10,248 nucleotides of DNA from an uncultured Alphaproteobacteria bacterium (GTDB lineage Bacteria; Pseudomonadota; Alphaproteobacteria; Caulobacterales; Caulobacteraceae). The DNA lies in NCBI GenBank assembly GCA_903933475.1, contig CAIZKE010000144.1, forward strand, positions 1 through 10,248, in the 5' to 3' direction. Shown one piece after another: positions 1 to 6,253 of this stretch. Made by a program: the position numbers and the translations under genes. Each line of letters begins with the position of its first letter. The first letter of the stretch is position 1. The notes beneath the pieces were generated by a model. It made no database searches and was not told where the DNA came from. It worked only from the letters and a program-made list of their open reading frames with translations.

Positions 1-13
1 TGGGGGAGGAATT
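1..13 (-). repeat. End of an inverted copy of the intergenic repeat, cut by window start
   Basis: The first 13 bases match the outer end of the inverted repeat unit seen at 83-135 (run of G, then GAGGAATT). The cluster therefore continues upstream of the window. Only the outer arm of one hairpin is visible, so identification rests on similarity to the neighbouring full copies. Confidence 0.5.
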
Positions 14-21
14 AGAGCGCC

Positions 22-75
22 AATTGCTCCCCATCAGGGGGAGCTCCGGGCGAAGCCCGGTGAGGGGGTCAACGG
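22..75 (+). repeat. 54-nt two-hairpin intergenic repeat, copy 1
   Basis: This unit has two stem-loops: CTCCCC/GGGGAG around an ATCA-type loop, then CCGGGC-GAA-GCCCGG at 46-60, and ends in GGTGAGGGGGTCA. It matches the copy at 146-199 at 50 of 54 positions. Two of the four differences are the two partners of one base pair in the second stem (48 with 58 here, 172 with 182 there). Short palindromic repeats of this look are common between genes in Caulobacter-like genomes; naming a specific family would need a genome search. Lying downstream of the minus-strand thioesterase gene, it may help end or stabilise that transcript. Confidence 0.8.
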
Positions 76-82
76 CGCTTCA

Positions 83-135
83 GCTGACCCCCTCCGACGC
101 GCTGCGCGGTCCACCTCCCCCTGGGGGGAGGAATT
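83..135 (-). repeat. Intergenic repeat, inverted divergent copy
   Basis: Read on the minus strand this stretch starts AATTCCTCCCC, has a GGGGGAGGTGG arm and ends in GGAGGGGGTCAGC, the same architecture as the flanking direct copies. The first stem is CCTCCCCC/GGGGGAGG (114-121 with 124-131). The second is a short CGCG/CGCG stem (98-101 with 105-108), different in sequence from the CCGG-type stem of the other copies but in the same place. Alternating orientation lets adjacent copies pair into longer cruciforms. Confidence 0.75.
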
Positions 136-145
136 GGAACCGCCT

Positions 146-199
146 AATTGCTCCCCATCAGGGGGAGCTCCCGGCGTAGCCGGGTGAGGGGGTCAGCGG
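146..199 (+). repeat. 54-nt two-hairpin intergenic repeat, copy 2
   Basis: This is a direct copy of the unit at 22-75 and ends 15 bp past the stop codon of the thioesterase gene, on the 3' side of that gene. The second stem is CCCGGC-GTA-GCCGGG (170-184). Relative to copy 1 it carries a swapped G-C/C-G pair, one loop change (177) and one change near the end (196). Together with the other copies it accounts for nearly all of the gene-free stretch 1-213. Confidence 0.8.
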
Positions 200-213
200 A
201 GGCGCAGGGGTCT

Positions 214-1146
214 CTAGAGCCCGATCCCGGAGATGGCCCGGCTGCGGAACTCCGCCTGTGCCGCCTCCGAGATGTCGACCACCTTGCGCGCGTCGAGGTC
301 GAAGCTGATCACGACCGCCTCGGCGCTGGCCCAGGGCCGGCCGGTGACAGGATCCACCATCCAGTGGAACACCCGGCGGGTGCGGGACGTGCAGTCGGCA
401 AAGCCCGAGCGGACCTCGACATGGTCGCCTGCCGAGGGCCAGCCGTGATGGACCACGCGGTATTCCAGGACGGCGCCGCCGATACGCAGGGGCGGGTCCC
501 CGGCGGCGGTGTCAGGTCCAGGTCGGGTCGGGCCGAACAGGCGGGCGACCCCGTCAGAGACCCGGCCGATGAACATTTCCGGTCGCATCCGCCCGAAGAC
601 GTCGAGTTCATCGGCCCGCACGACGCCCAGGCCGATCCGGGTCATGCCGGTCCGCTCGGCAAAGGCGAGGCCAGCGCGGGTCTGGACCACGGGCGCGAGG
701 TCAATACTGCGGGGGGCGGCAAAGGCTGGAACCTCGCAGGCCAGGCCCGCGCAGGCCCTGAGAATGCGGTCTGGCCAGGGAAAGGGCAGGAGGTCTCCCG
801 CCGTGGCATGGTCCACCTTGATCCGGAAGGTGGCGGCGGGCTCTCCATCGGCGTGCCGCAGGACCACCAGGAGATCGGCGTCGGTCTCGCCAAAGGCGAT
901 GACGCCGCCCGAGGCCCAGAGGCAGGCGCCCGCACGGGCCTCGCGCAGGAACCGCATATGCAGGTCGCGGACGGCCAGGGTGGCACCGCCGCCGCTCGCA
1001 AAGGCGTCGGGCATGCCCATCAGGCGCGACAGGCCGGCGAGGGCCTCCATGGCCTTGGCCACCCAGAACCGGACGTTCAGGTGCCCCATCTCGTCGCATT
1101 CCCAGGTGTTGACGCCGCCGCTCCACACCTCCACAGACTCGCCCAA
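214..1146 (-). CDS. Double hot-dog acyl-CoA thioesterase-like protein
   Basis: The 310-residue product resembles the 4HBT/FadM-like thioesterase group, which hydrolyses acyl-CoA thioesters in the cytoplasm. The N-terminal hot-dog half carries the family signature around residues 15-28 (WECDEMGHLNVRFW), where D18, H22 and N24 fit the Asp-x-x-Gly-His-x-Asn catalytic pattern. A second, degenerate hot-dog half follows from about residue 165, containing EYRVVHHGWPSAGDHVEVRSG, typical of the FadM-type strand region. About 310 residues fits two fused hot-dog domains rather than the usual 130-150-residue single domain. No signal peptide or membrane segment is seen. The TTG start is chosen because a strong AAGGGAG ribosome site lies just upstream on the minus strand. 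The gene is monocistronic, divergent from the cytochrome gene, and ends against the repeat cluster. The substrate cannot be read from the sequence. Confidence 0.8.
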   Translation of the reverse strand: MGESVEVWSGGVNTWECDEMGHLNVRFWVAKAMEALAGLSRLMGMPDAFASGGGATLAVRDLHMRFLREARAGACLWASGGVIAFGETDADLLVVLRHADGEPAATFRIKVDHATAGDLLPFPWPDRILRACAGLACEVPAFAAPRSIDLAPVVQTRAGLAFAERTGMTRIGLGVVRADELDVFGRMRPEMFIGRVSDGVARLFGPTRPGPDTAAGDPPLRIGGAVLEYRVVHHGWPSAGDHVEVRSGFADCTSRTRRVFHWMVDPVTGRPWASAEAVVISFDLDARKVVDISEAAQAEFRSRAISGIGL

Positions 1147-1256
1147 GACCGGCTCCCTTCGCCGCGATCACCCGAATCTGCAGAGGTTAGGCCCTGAAGC
1201 CCCAAGCGGCCAGTTCACAAACCCGCCGCCGCCAGGCCCCGGTACCTGGCGCTGTC

Positions 1257-2015
1257 GTGCGCCTGGCCCACGTCCTGATCGCCGCCGCGGTCCTGTTGCT
1301 GCTGCCCAGCGGCCTGCAGATCTTCAACGCCCATCCGACCCTCTATACCGGCGAGACCTCGGCCCGGGAGCGGGCCTGGCTGCAGATCGGGTCCCGGGAG
1401 CGAGGCGATTCCCTCACCGGCTACCTCAGGCTGGGCGGACGCGAGATAGAGACCACCGGGCTGCTGGGCTGGTCGGGGCCTGCGGGTGAGCGCGAGAAGC
1501 GGGCCTTTCCGGCCTGGGCGACCCTGCCCGGCTACCAGTCCCTCGCCACGGGGCGAAACTGGCACCTGGCCGCCGCCTGGCTCCTGGGCCTGGGCCTGGG
1601 CGTCTACCTGGCGGTGGGTCTGGCGTCTGGCCGCCTCGCCGCGGTCCTGGTGCCGACCCGGAGAATGCTCCGGCCCAGGGCGGTCCTGGCGGACCTGGTC
1701 GGGCACCTGACCCTCAGGTTTCCGCCGGCGGAGCAGGGCTACAACCTCCTGCAGCGCCTGGCCTACCTTTCCGTCGTTGCCGTCGCCCTGCCTCTCATGA
1801 TCGTCTCGGGCCTCGCCATGTCGCCCGCCGTCCACGCTGCCGCGCCCTGGACTGGAGACCTCTTCGGGGGGCGGCAGTCGGCCCGCTCGGCCCATTTCCT
1901 GGGTGCCCTGGCCCTCGCCCTCTTCTTCTTCGTCCACATGGCCATGCTCGTGCTGCACCAGCCCCTCCGCCGCCTGCGCCTGATGACCTTCGGCCCTGGG
2001 AAGGACCGGTCATGA
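1257..2015 (+). CDS. b-type cytochrome membrane subunit (NiFe-hydrogenase/b561-like)
   Basis: This inner-membrane protein of about 252 residues has four hydrophobic segments (roughly 3-22, 102-123, 165-188 and 212-235). Histidines suited to haem b ligation occur in or next to them: H5, H103, H193, H213 and H227. The stretch SGLQIFNAHP is characteristic of cytochrome b subunits that pair with molybdopterin oxidoreductases. The role is presumably to pass electrons between the quinone pool and the exported molybdoenzyme encoded next, whose ATG overlaps this stop by four bases. The GTG at 1257 has no convincing ribosome site and leaves only four residues before the first helix. The same frame stays open back to 1191 and encodes a basic segment (SSQTRRRQAPVPGAV) like the cytoplasmic N-terminus of relatives. 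A CTG at 1194 preceded by AGAGG may be the true start. Confidence 0.8.
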   Translation: MRLAHVLIAAAVLLLLPSGLQIFNAHPTLYTGETSARERAWLQIGSRERGDSLTGYLRLGGREIETTGLLGWSGPAGEREKRAFPAWATLPGYQSLATGRNWHLAAAWLLGLGLGVYLAVGLASGRLAAVLVPTRRMLRPRAVLADLVGHLTLRFPPAEQGYNLLQRLAYLSVVAVALPLMIVSGLAMSPAVHAAAPWTGDLFGGRQSARSAHFLGALALALFFFVHMAMLVLHQPLRRLRLMTFGPGKDRS

Positions 2016-2782
2016 CGGCCTCGCGGCGTTCCTGGCTGAGGGGTCTTTCGGCGGCGGCCGCCGCCGCCTTTGTCTCGGCCTGCGACCGGATCGCGGGCGA
2101 CCCCGGGGTCCGCGCGGGCCTGAGGAGCGCCGAGCGCCTGAACCTCGGCCTGCACCGGGCGTTGTTCGACCGCAGGACCCTGGCCCGGGAGTATCCCGAG
2201 GTCGCCATCTCCGCCAACTTCCCGGCCAACGGCTCGACCAATCCCTCGGACCTCGACTACCGGGCCCTGGCCGAAGGCGGCTTTGCGGCCTACCGGCTTG
2301 TGGTGGATGGCCTGGTCGACAGGCCCCTGTCCCTCGACATCGCCGCCCTCCGGGCGCTGCCGGCCCGCAGCCAGGTGACCCGGCATGACTGCGTGGAGGG
2401 TTGGTCGGCCATCGCCCGCTGGTCCGGCGCGCGCCTTGCGCCCCTGCTGGCGCAGGCGGGGCTGAAGCCCGAGGCCCGCTACCTGGTCTTCCACTGCTTC
2501 GACACCCTGGACCCTGAAGCGGGCGAGCAGGGGCGCTATTACGAGAGCATCGACCTGGTGGACGCCCTGCATCCCCAGACCCTGCTGGCCTACGAGATGA
2601 ACGGCGCGCCCCTGGGGATCGCTCATGGCGCGCCAATCCGGCTGAGGGTCGAGCGGCAGCTGGGCTACAAGCACGCCAAGTATGTGCGGCGCATCGAGGT
2701 CGTGGCGGACTTCAGCCACATCTCCGGTGGCCGGGGCGGCTTCTGGGAAGACCGCGGCTACGAATGGTACGCGGGGATCTGA
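2012..2782 (+). CDS. Tat-exported lipoprotein, sulfite oxidase-like molybdopterin oxidoreductase
   Basis: The 256-residue product has a molybdopterin-binding domain of the sulfite oxidase/YedY fold over roughly residues 60-245. C127, in TRHDCVEGWSA, matches the conserved cysteine that ligates molybdenum in this family. The YRLVVDGLVDRPLSL segment and the C-terminal GYKHAKYVRRIEV segment are also typical. The N-terminus has a twin-arginine motif (SRRSWLRG, residues 4-11), an alanine-rich hydrophobic stretch and a lipobox ending VSAC at C24. Export folded with cofactor, followed by lipid anchoring, is therefore likely. Residue +2 is Asp, which in E. coli keeps lipoproteins in the inner membrane, fitting a partner of the membrane cytochrome encoded upstream with an ATGA overlap. 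The substrate is unknown. It differs from the MsrP/MsrQ system in having this b561-like partner rather than an MsrQ-type one. Confidence 0.85.
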   Translation: MTASRRSWLRGLSAAAAAAFVSACDRIAGDPGVRAGLRSAERLNLGLHRALFDRRTLAREYPEVAISANFPANGSTNPSDLDYRALAEGGFAAYRLVVDGLVDRPLSLDIAALRALPARSQVTRHDCVEGWSAIARWSGARLAPLLAQAGLKPEARYLVFHCFDTLDPEAGEQGRYYESIDLVDALHPQTLLAYEMNGAPLGIAHGAPIRLRVERQLGYKHAKYVRRIEVVADFSHISGGRGGFWEDRGYEWYAGI

Positions 2783-2795
2783 AGCGACCCCCGCG
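2770..2795. terminator. Possible shared hairpin between convergent genes
   Basis: CGCGGGG (2770-2776) and CCCCGCG (2789-2795) can form a 7-bp stem with a 12-nt loop across the stop codon of the molybdoenzyme gene. It lies in the 25-bp gap before the stop of the convergent DHS-like gene. There is no T-run on either side, so it may be a weak or Rho-assisted terminator, or chance in GC-rich DNA. Confidence 0.25.
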
Positions 2796-2807
2796 CCCGG
2801 TTCCGGC

Positions 2808-3869
2808 CTAGCCCGCCTTGGCGAAGAGGTCTGCCCAGCGCCGCTTGCGACGGGTCTTCCAGGACCCGCGATGCCAGGCGTCGGAGGCGATCAGGGGAAT
2901 GACCGTGGTGGCCTCGGCAAAGACCATCTGCTCCCAGGTCACGTCCACCTTGCCCCAGGAGCAGGCCTCCTTGAGCGTCGAGGACGAGCAGGCGCCGTCG
3001 CGGACGTCGGCCACGGTGATCTGGACCGCGTACTTGTGCATCTCGGCCTCGTGGCCAAGGATTTCTGCACAGACCACGGTGTCCTGGGCGAAGTTCTTCG
3101 GCACGCCGCCGCCCACCATGAGGAGGCCGGTGGTCCCTGCTGCCAGCTTGATGTCGGTCAGTTCGCGGAAGTCCGCGATGGCGTCGATGGTCAGGTAGGG
3201 CTTGCCCGCCTTCATCCGCTCGACCTGGTGCTTCACCAGGCCAAAGCCCGCCGAGGAATCGGTGAAGGCCGGGCAGAAGATCGGTGCCCCTTCGTGGAAG
3301 GCGGTCTCGATGAGGGAGCCGGGCTTGCGGGCATTGCCAGCCGCCAGCCAGCGGCCCATCTCGAGGATGAACTCGCGGCTCGAATAGGGCCGGGGTTCCA
3401 GCATGTTGGCGATCTCATAGATCGCCTCATCGCACTTCTGGAGTTCCTCCTCGTCGATGTAGGTATCGTAGATGCGGTCGATGTAGAGGTCCCGCAGGTC
3501 GCGGTCGTCGACATTCGACTGGGCCTGGTAATGGCGGAAGCCCAGGGCCTCGAAGAAGTCCATGTCGATAATCGAGGCACCCGTCGAGACGATGGTGTCG
3601 ATCATCCCGTACTTCACCATGTCCCGGTAGATATGCATGCAGCCGCCGGCGCTGGTGGAACCCGCCAGGGTCAGCCAGGTCGAGCAGTCCGGGTCCTCAA
3701 GGGACATGGACCAGATATCCGCCGCGCGGGCGGTGTCGCGGCTTGTGAAGCTCATGGCCCGCATGGCGTCGATCACCGGGCGGGCGTCATACTGGTCGAT
3801 GGCTACGTGCTCGACCTTGGCCGACAGCAGCTCTTCCTTGCGATTGGGTTTCGAGGATTCAGCGTTCAT
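2808..3869 (-). CDS. Deoxyhypusine synthase-fold enzyme, probable homospermidine-type polyamine synthase
   Basis: The 353-residue protein belongs to the deoxyhypusine synthase (DHS) family. Members use NAD to transfer an aminobutyl group through an imine on an active-site lysine. K307 in CSWGK matches that lysine (SWGK in human DHS). Other recognisable family segments are LAGSTSAGGCMHIY and IVSTGASIIDMD (NAD site), PAFTDSSAGFG and MVGGGVPKNF. Bacteria lack eIF5A, so the usual protein acceptor is absent. With an ornithine decarboxylase encoded just upstream, putrescine or a related amine is the likely acceptor, giving homospermidine. Some bacterial relatives are annotated as making guanidino derivatives of such triamines, so the product is inferred. 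The ATG start has GGAG 11 nt and AAGAGA immediately upstream. The gene follows the decarboxylase by 97 nt and faces the molybdoenzyme gene. The C-terminal tail is basic. Confidence 0.85.
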   Translation of the reverse strand: MNAESSKPNRKEELLSAKVEHVAIDQYDARPVIDAMRAMSFTSRDTARAADIWSMSLEDPDCSTWLTLAGSTSAGGCMHIYRDMVKYGMIDTIVSTGASIIDMDFFEALGFRHYQAQSNVDDRDLRDLYIDRIYDTYIDEEELQKCDEAIYEIANMLEPRPYSSREFILEMGRWLAAGNARKPGSLIETAFHEGAPIFCPAFTDSSAGFGLVKHQVERMKAGKPYLTIDAIADFRELTDIKLAAGTTGLLMVGGGVPKNFAQDTVVCAEILGHEAEMHKYAVQITVADVRDGACSSSTLKEACSWGKVDVTWEQMVFAEATTVIPLIASDAWHRGSWKTRRKRRWADLFAKAG

Positions 3870-3914
3870 TCTCTTCAGGTCTCCGGAGAGGTGAGCGCCC
3901 GTCGCAATGGGAGG

Positions 3915-3946
3915 GGCGCGGCCGGGACGGAGCGACCGACCGCGCC
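3915..3946 (-). other. GC-rich inverted repeat between the polyamine genes
   Basis: GGCGCGG (3915-3921) and CCGCGCC (3940-3946) form a perfect 7-bp stem with an 18-nt loop inside the 97-nt gap between the decarboxylase stop and the DHS-like start. In the transcript it would be an intercistronic hairpin that could adjust relative expression or mRNA processing. In DNA this rich in G and C such stems also arise by chance. Confidence 0.3.
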
Positions 3947-3966
3947 ATTGGGGAGTCCGGCGAGCT

Positions 3967-5220
3967 CTATTTCCGCCGCCGCTTGCGTCCGCGCGCCCTG
4001 GTCAGGCGAACTACGTTCTGCGTCTCAATGCGGGGCGTCGGTATGGACCTGCGGGCGAGGCCGAACATGGAGGCGGCGGGAGCGTCCTCGCAGGCGACGG
4101 TCTCGATGTCGCCGAAGCCGTTGAACCGGGTGGCCATGGTCACGCCGTAGGCACCCAGCATGCCGATCTCGATGAAATCGCCTTCGGCGACATCCTCGGG
4201 CAGCCAGAACGGGCCGGGCATGTAATCGATGGCGTCGCAGGTCGGACCGAAGAACCGGAACGGGCGCAGGGGGCCATCCAGAACCTCCGCGCCGTGCTCG
4301 GTCCGCCGCATGGCCTTGACCGGGAAGGGCCAGCGGGCATGGGCGGCGTCGAACAGGCCACCGTAGGCGCCGTCGTTCAGGTAGAGGGCGTCGCCCTTGC
4401 GCAGCTCCACGCAGGTGACGATGGACGAGGCCTCCGCCACAAGGGCCCGGCCAGGTTCGCACCAGAGCTCGGTGGTCTCATGGACCATCATCTCGGCGAA
4501 GCCGCGCTGGATGGCGTCGAAATAGTCGTCCAGGGCGGGAGGGGTCATGCCTGGATAGATCGACGGGAAGCCACCGCCCACGTCGACCACGTCGGCCAGC
4601 ACGCCGGCCCGCACCAGGGCGCGGGAGGCCTGGGCCATGGCCGCGCTATAGGCGGTCGGCCGCATGCACTGGCTACCGACGTGGAAGGAGACACCCATCA
4701 GGTCCTGGGTCGCCCGGCGGGCCGCCAGCAGGAGGGACGGGGCCTGGTTGAGGTCGACGCCGAACTTGCCCGCCAGGGAATAGGCGGCCCCTTCGGTCTG
4801 GACGGCCAGGCGGACGATCAGGTTGAGGTCCTGGGCACCCTCGGTCGTCTCGAGGATCTTCTCGAGTTCCTCATGGGTGTCGAGAGCGAAGGTCCTCACT
4901 CCATGGTCGAAATAGGCCGCGCGGATGGCTGCACGGCTCTTGACCGGGTGCATGAAGGCCAGACGGGCGTCGGGCGCGTGGGCGCGCACGAGGGCGATCT
5001 CGGGAACCGAGGCGACATCGAAAGCTGAGACGCCGTTCTCTGCCAGGGCCTGGATGACCCACGGAGACGGATTTGCCTTCACGGCATAGAAGACGTCGCC
5101 TTTGAAATTATCCTGGAACCAGCGGGCCGCTAGGGACGCCGCAGCCGGTCGCGCAATGGCGACGGGATGCTCGGGCGACCGCTCGCGGACCAGGTCCAGG
5201 GACGTTTGGTACGTTTGCAC
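3967..5220 (-). CDS. odc: Ornithine decarboxylase, PLP-dependent, alanine racemase fold
   Basis: The product (about 417 residues) converts ornithine to putrescine in the cytoplasm. It is a fold-type III, eukaryotic-like decarboxylase. K48 in FYAVKANP is the PLP Schiff-base lysine. HVGSQ, the glycine loop DVGGGFPSIYPG and EPGRALVA form the cofactor site. C328 in FGPTCDAID matches the catalytic Cys-Asp pair of ornithine decarboxylases. LGAYGVTMATRFNGF is the usual C-terminal block. The reading frame runs open far upstream, but homology begins at QTYQTSLDLVRERSPEHP, so the GTG at 5220 is chosen; a TTG at 5253 is an alternative. GGGGG lies about 10 nt upstream and is only a fair ribosome site. 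The last 13 residues are strikingly basic (RLTRARGRKRRRK). It leads a two-gene operon with the DHS-like gene. Activity on lysine as well cannot be excluded. Confidence 0.92.
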   Translation of the reverse strand: MQTYQTSLDLVRERSPEHPVAIARPAAASLAARWFQDNFKGDVFYAVKANPSPWVIQALAENGVSAFDVASVPEIALVRAHAPDARLAFMHPVKSRAAIRAAYFDHGVRTFALDTHEELEKILETTEGAQDLNLIVRLAVQTEGAAYSLAGKFGVDLNQAPSLLLAARRATQDLMGVSFHVGSQCMRPTAYSAAMAQASRALVRAGVLADVVDVGGGFPSIYPGMTPPALDDYFDAIQRGFAEMMVHETTELWCEPGRALVAEASSIVTCVELRKGDALYLNDGAYGGLFDAAHARWPFPVKAMRRTEHGAEVLDGPLRPFRFFGPTCDAIDYMPGPFWLPEDVAEGDFIEIGMLGAYGVTMATRFNGFGDIETVACEDAPAASMFGLARRSIPTPRIETQNVVRLTRARGRKRRRK

Positions 5221-5265
5221 CTCACGTAACCCCCAATAGATTGTTGAACCCAATCCGGCGTTAGC

Positions 5266-5348
5266 AGCGCTTTTGAGGACAACGGGTCCGCCGGAGCGGG
5301 GGGAAATAGTGCCAGACGCCCCCCGTGTAAAGCGCATTTTGAGGAACC
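5266..5348. repeat. Direct repeat AGCGC(A)TTTTGAGGA in the divergent control region
   Basis: AGCGCTTTTGAGGACAAC (5266-5283) and AGCGCATTTTGAGGAACC (5331-5348) share a 14-base core apart from one inserted A, with starts 65 bp apart. The copies flank the candidate decarboxylase promoter, one just upstream of its -35 and one in the leader. They are among the few less GC-rich stretches here. A pair of binding sites for one regulator is possible. The rest of 5221-5458 holds C-runs and no further gene that I can support. Confidence 0.5.
5303..5331 (-). promoter_or_regulatory. Candidate promoter of the polyamine operon
   Basis: On the minus strand TTTACA (5331-5326) is followed after 17 nt by TATTTC (5308-5303). 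Read as ACTATTTC, the -10 also resembles the Caulobacter housekeeping pattern GCTANAWC. Transcription would start near 5296 and give a leader of about 75 nt. A 7-bp inverted repeat, CGGGGGG (5297-5303) and CCCCCCG (5319-5325), straddles the -10 and fills the spacer, so it could be an operator or simply GC-rich sequence. Confidence 0.4.
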
Positions 5349-5458
5349 TTGCCCCCCCCGGGCGGAGCAGGCTGGACCGGGGACGTCGCGCCGTGCGAAT
5401 AAGCCGGTCGGGTTGCCGCCCTGCGCGGGCCCTGGAGCTATCAGGGGACGTCGCCGGC

Positions 5459-6253
5459 ATGGCTGAAGAAGCGGTTCTGTCGATCCGGAACGTGTCGCGG
5501 ACCTTCGGCACCCGCCGGGCCCTCGACGGCGTATCCCTGGACGTCCGCCGCGGCGAGATGATCGCCCTGATCGGCCCTTCGGGTTCCGGCAAGTCCACCC
5601 TTCTCCGGTCCATTTCCGGCCTGCAGGTAATCGATCCGGGCGCTGGCGTCATCGAGGCCTTCGGTGCGCCGGTCCAGTCGGGGGGGCGCATCTCCTCCGG
5701 TGTACGGGAAGCGCGCATCCGGATCGGCTTCATCTTCCAGCAGTTCAACCTGGTGGGGCGACTGTCCCTGTTCAGCAATGTCGCCCTGGGTTCGCTGGGT
5801 CGAATCTCCTTCCTCCGGGGCCTTCTCGGGCGCTGGCCCAAGGAGATCGCCTCTGCAGCCATGGCGGCCCTCGCCCGGGTCGGCGTGGCCGAGTACGCCG
5901 CCCAGCGGGCCAACACCCTGTCCGGTGGCCAGCAGCAACGCGGCGCCATCGCCCGGGCCCTGGTCCAGAGGGCCAAGATCATCCTCGCGGACGAGCCCGT
6001 GGCCTCCCTCGACCCGGTGTCGGCCCGCAAGGTGATGGAGATCCTGCGCGACCTGAACCGCACCGACGGCCTGACCCTGGTGGTCACCCTGCATCAGGTG
6101 GACTACGCCATGCGCTACTGCGACCGGGTGGTCGCCCTCAAGGCCGGCCAGATCGTCTATGATGGCCCCGCCTCGGGTCTGGACAAGGACCGTCTGATCG
6201 ACATCTACGGCCCCGAGTTCGAGGACGTCTTCTGGGAAGGAGCCCCGAAATGA
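5459..6253 (+). CDS. phnC: Phosphonate/phosphate ABC transporter ATP-binding protein PhnC
   Basis: This 264-residue protein is the ATPase of a PhnCDE importer, working as a dimer on the cytoplasmic side of the inner membrane. Walker A is GPSGSGKST (39-47), the Q-loop is IFQQFNLV (92-99), the ABC signature is LSGGQQQR (154-161), Walker B ends ILADE with catalytic E179, and the switch histidine is H212. The long insert between Walker A and the signature, with FQQFNLVGRLSLFSNVALG, is typical of PhnC rather than other ABC ATPases. The ATG at 5459 is preceded by AGGGGA about 11 nt upstream. The open frame reaches back to 5273, but that part has no family similarity. The stop overlaps the phnD start (ATGA), so translation is probably coupled. 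Confidence 0.93.
   Translation: MAEEAVLSIRNVSRTFGTRRALDGVSLDVRRGEMIALIGPSGSGKSTLLRSISGLQVIDPGAGVIEAFGAPVQSGGRISSGVREARIRIGFIFQQFNLVGRLSLFSNVALGSLGRISFLRGLLGRWPKEIASAAMAALARVGVAEYAAQRANTLSGGQQQRGAIARALVQRAKIILADEPVASLDPVSARKVMEILRDLNRTDGLTLVVTLHQVDYAMRYCDRVVALKAGQIVYDGPASGLDKDRLIDIYGPEFEDVFWEGAPK

Noticed and set aside
1..199. CRISPR array from regularly repeated units
   Set aside because: Units alternate in orientation, contain their own hairpins, and the intervals are not spacer-like; they are palindromic intergenic repeats.
148..1197. Long plus-strand frame opposite the thioesterase gene
   Set aside because: It is low-complexity, rich in Gly, Ala and Arg, starts inside a repeat, and mirrors the minus-strand gene that carries clear hot-dog motifs.
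1215..2719. Minus-strand frames opposite the cytochrome and molybdoenzyme genes
   Set aside because: They have low-complexity composition, while the plus strand carries haem-ligand helices, a Tat signal, a lipobox and the Mo cysteine.
2682..4124. 480-residue plus-strand frame opposite the DHS-like gene
   Set aside because: It is antisense to a protein with clear DHS family motifs, runs across two gene ends and shows no domain of its own; such shadow frames are common at this GC content.
5413..5444. Possible phnC promoter (TTGCCGC and GCTATC)
   Set aside because: The spacing between the elements is about three bases too long and the -10 is only partly matched, so it is not reported as a feature.
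5273..5458. N-terminal extension of PhnC
   Set aside because: The upstream part lacks similarity to ABC ATPases; the ATG at 5459 has a ribosome site and gives the normal PhnC length.
5221..6087. Minus-strand extension of the decarboxylase frame to 706 residues
   Set aside because: The added 289 residues are arginine- and proline-rich with no family similarity and lie antisense to phnC, whose ATPase motifs are complete. The decarboxylase homology begins at 5220.
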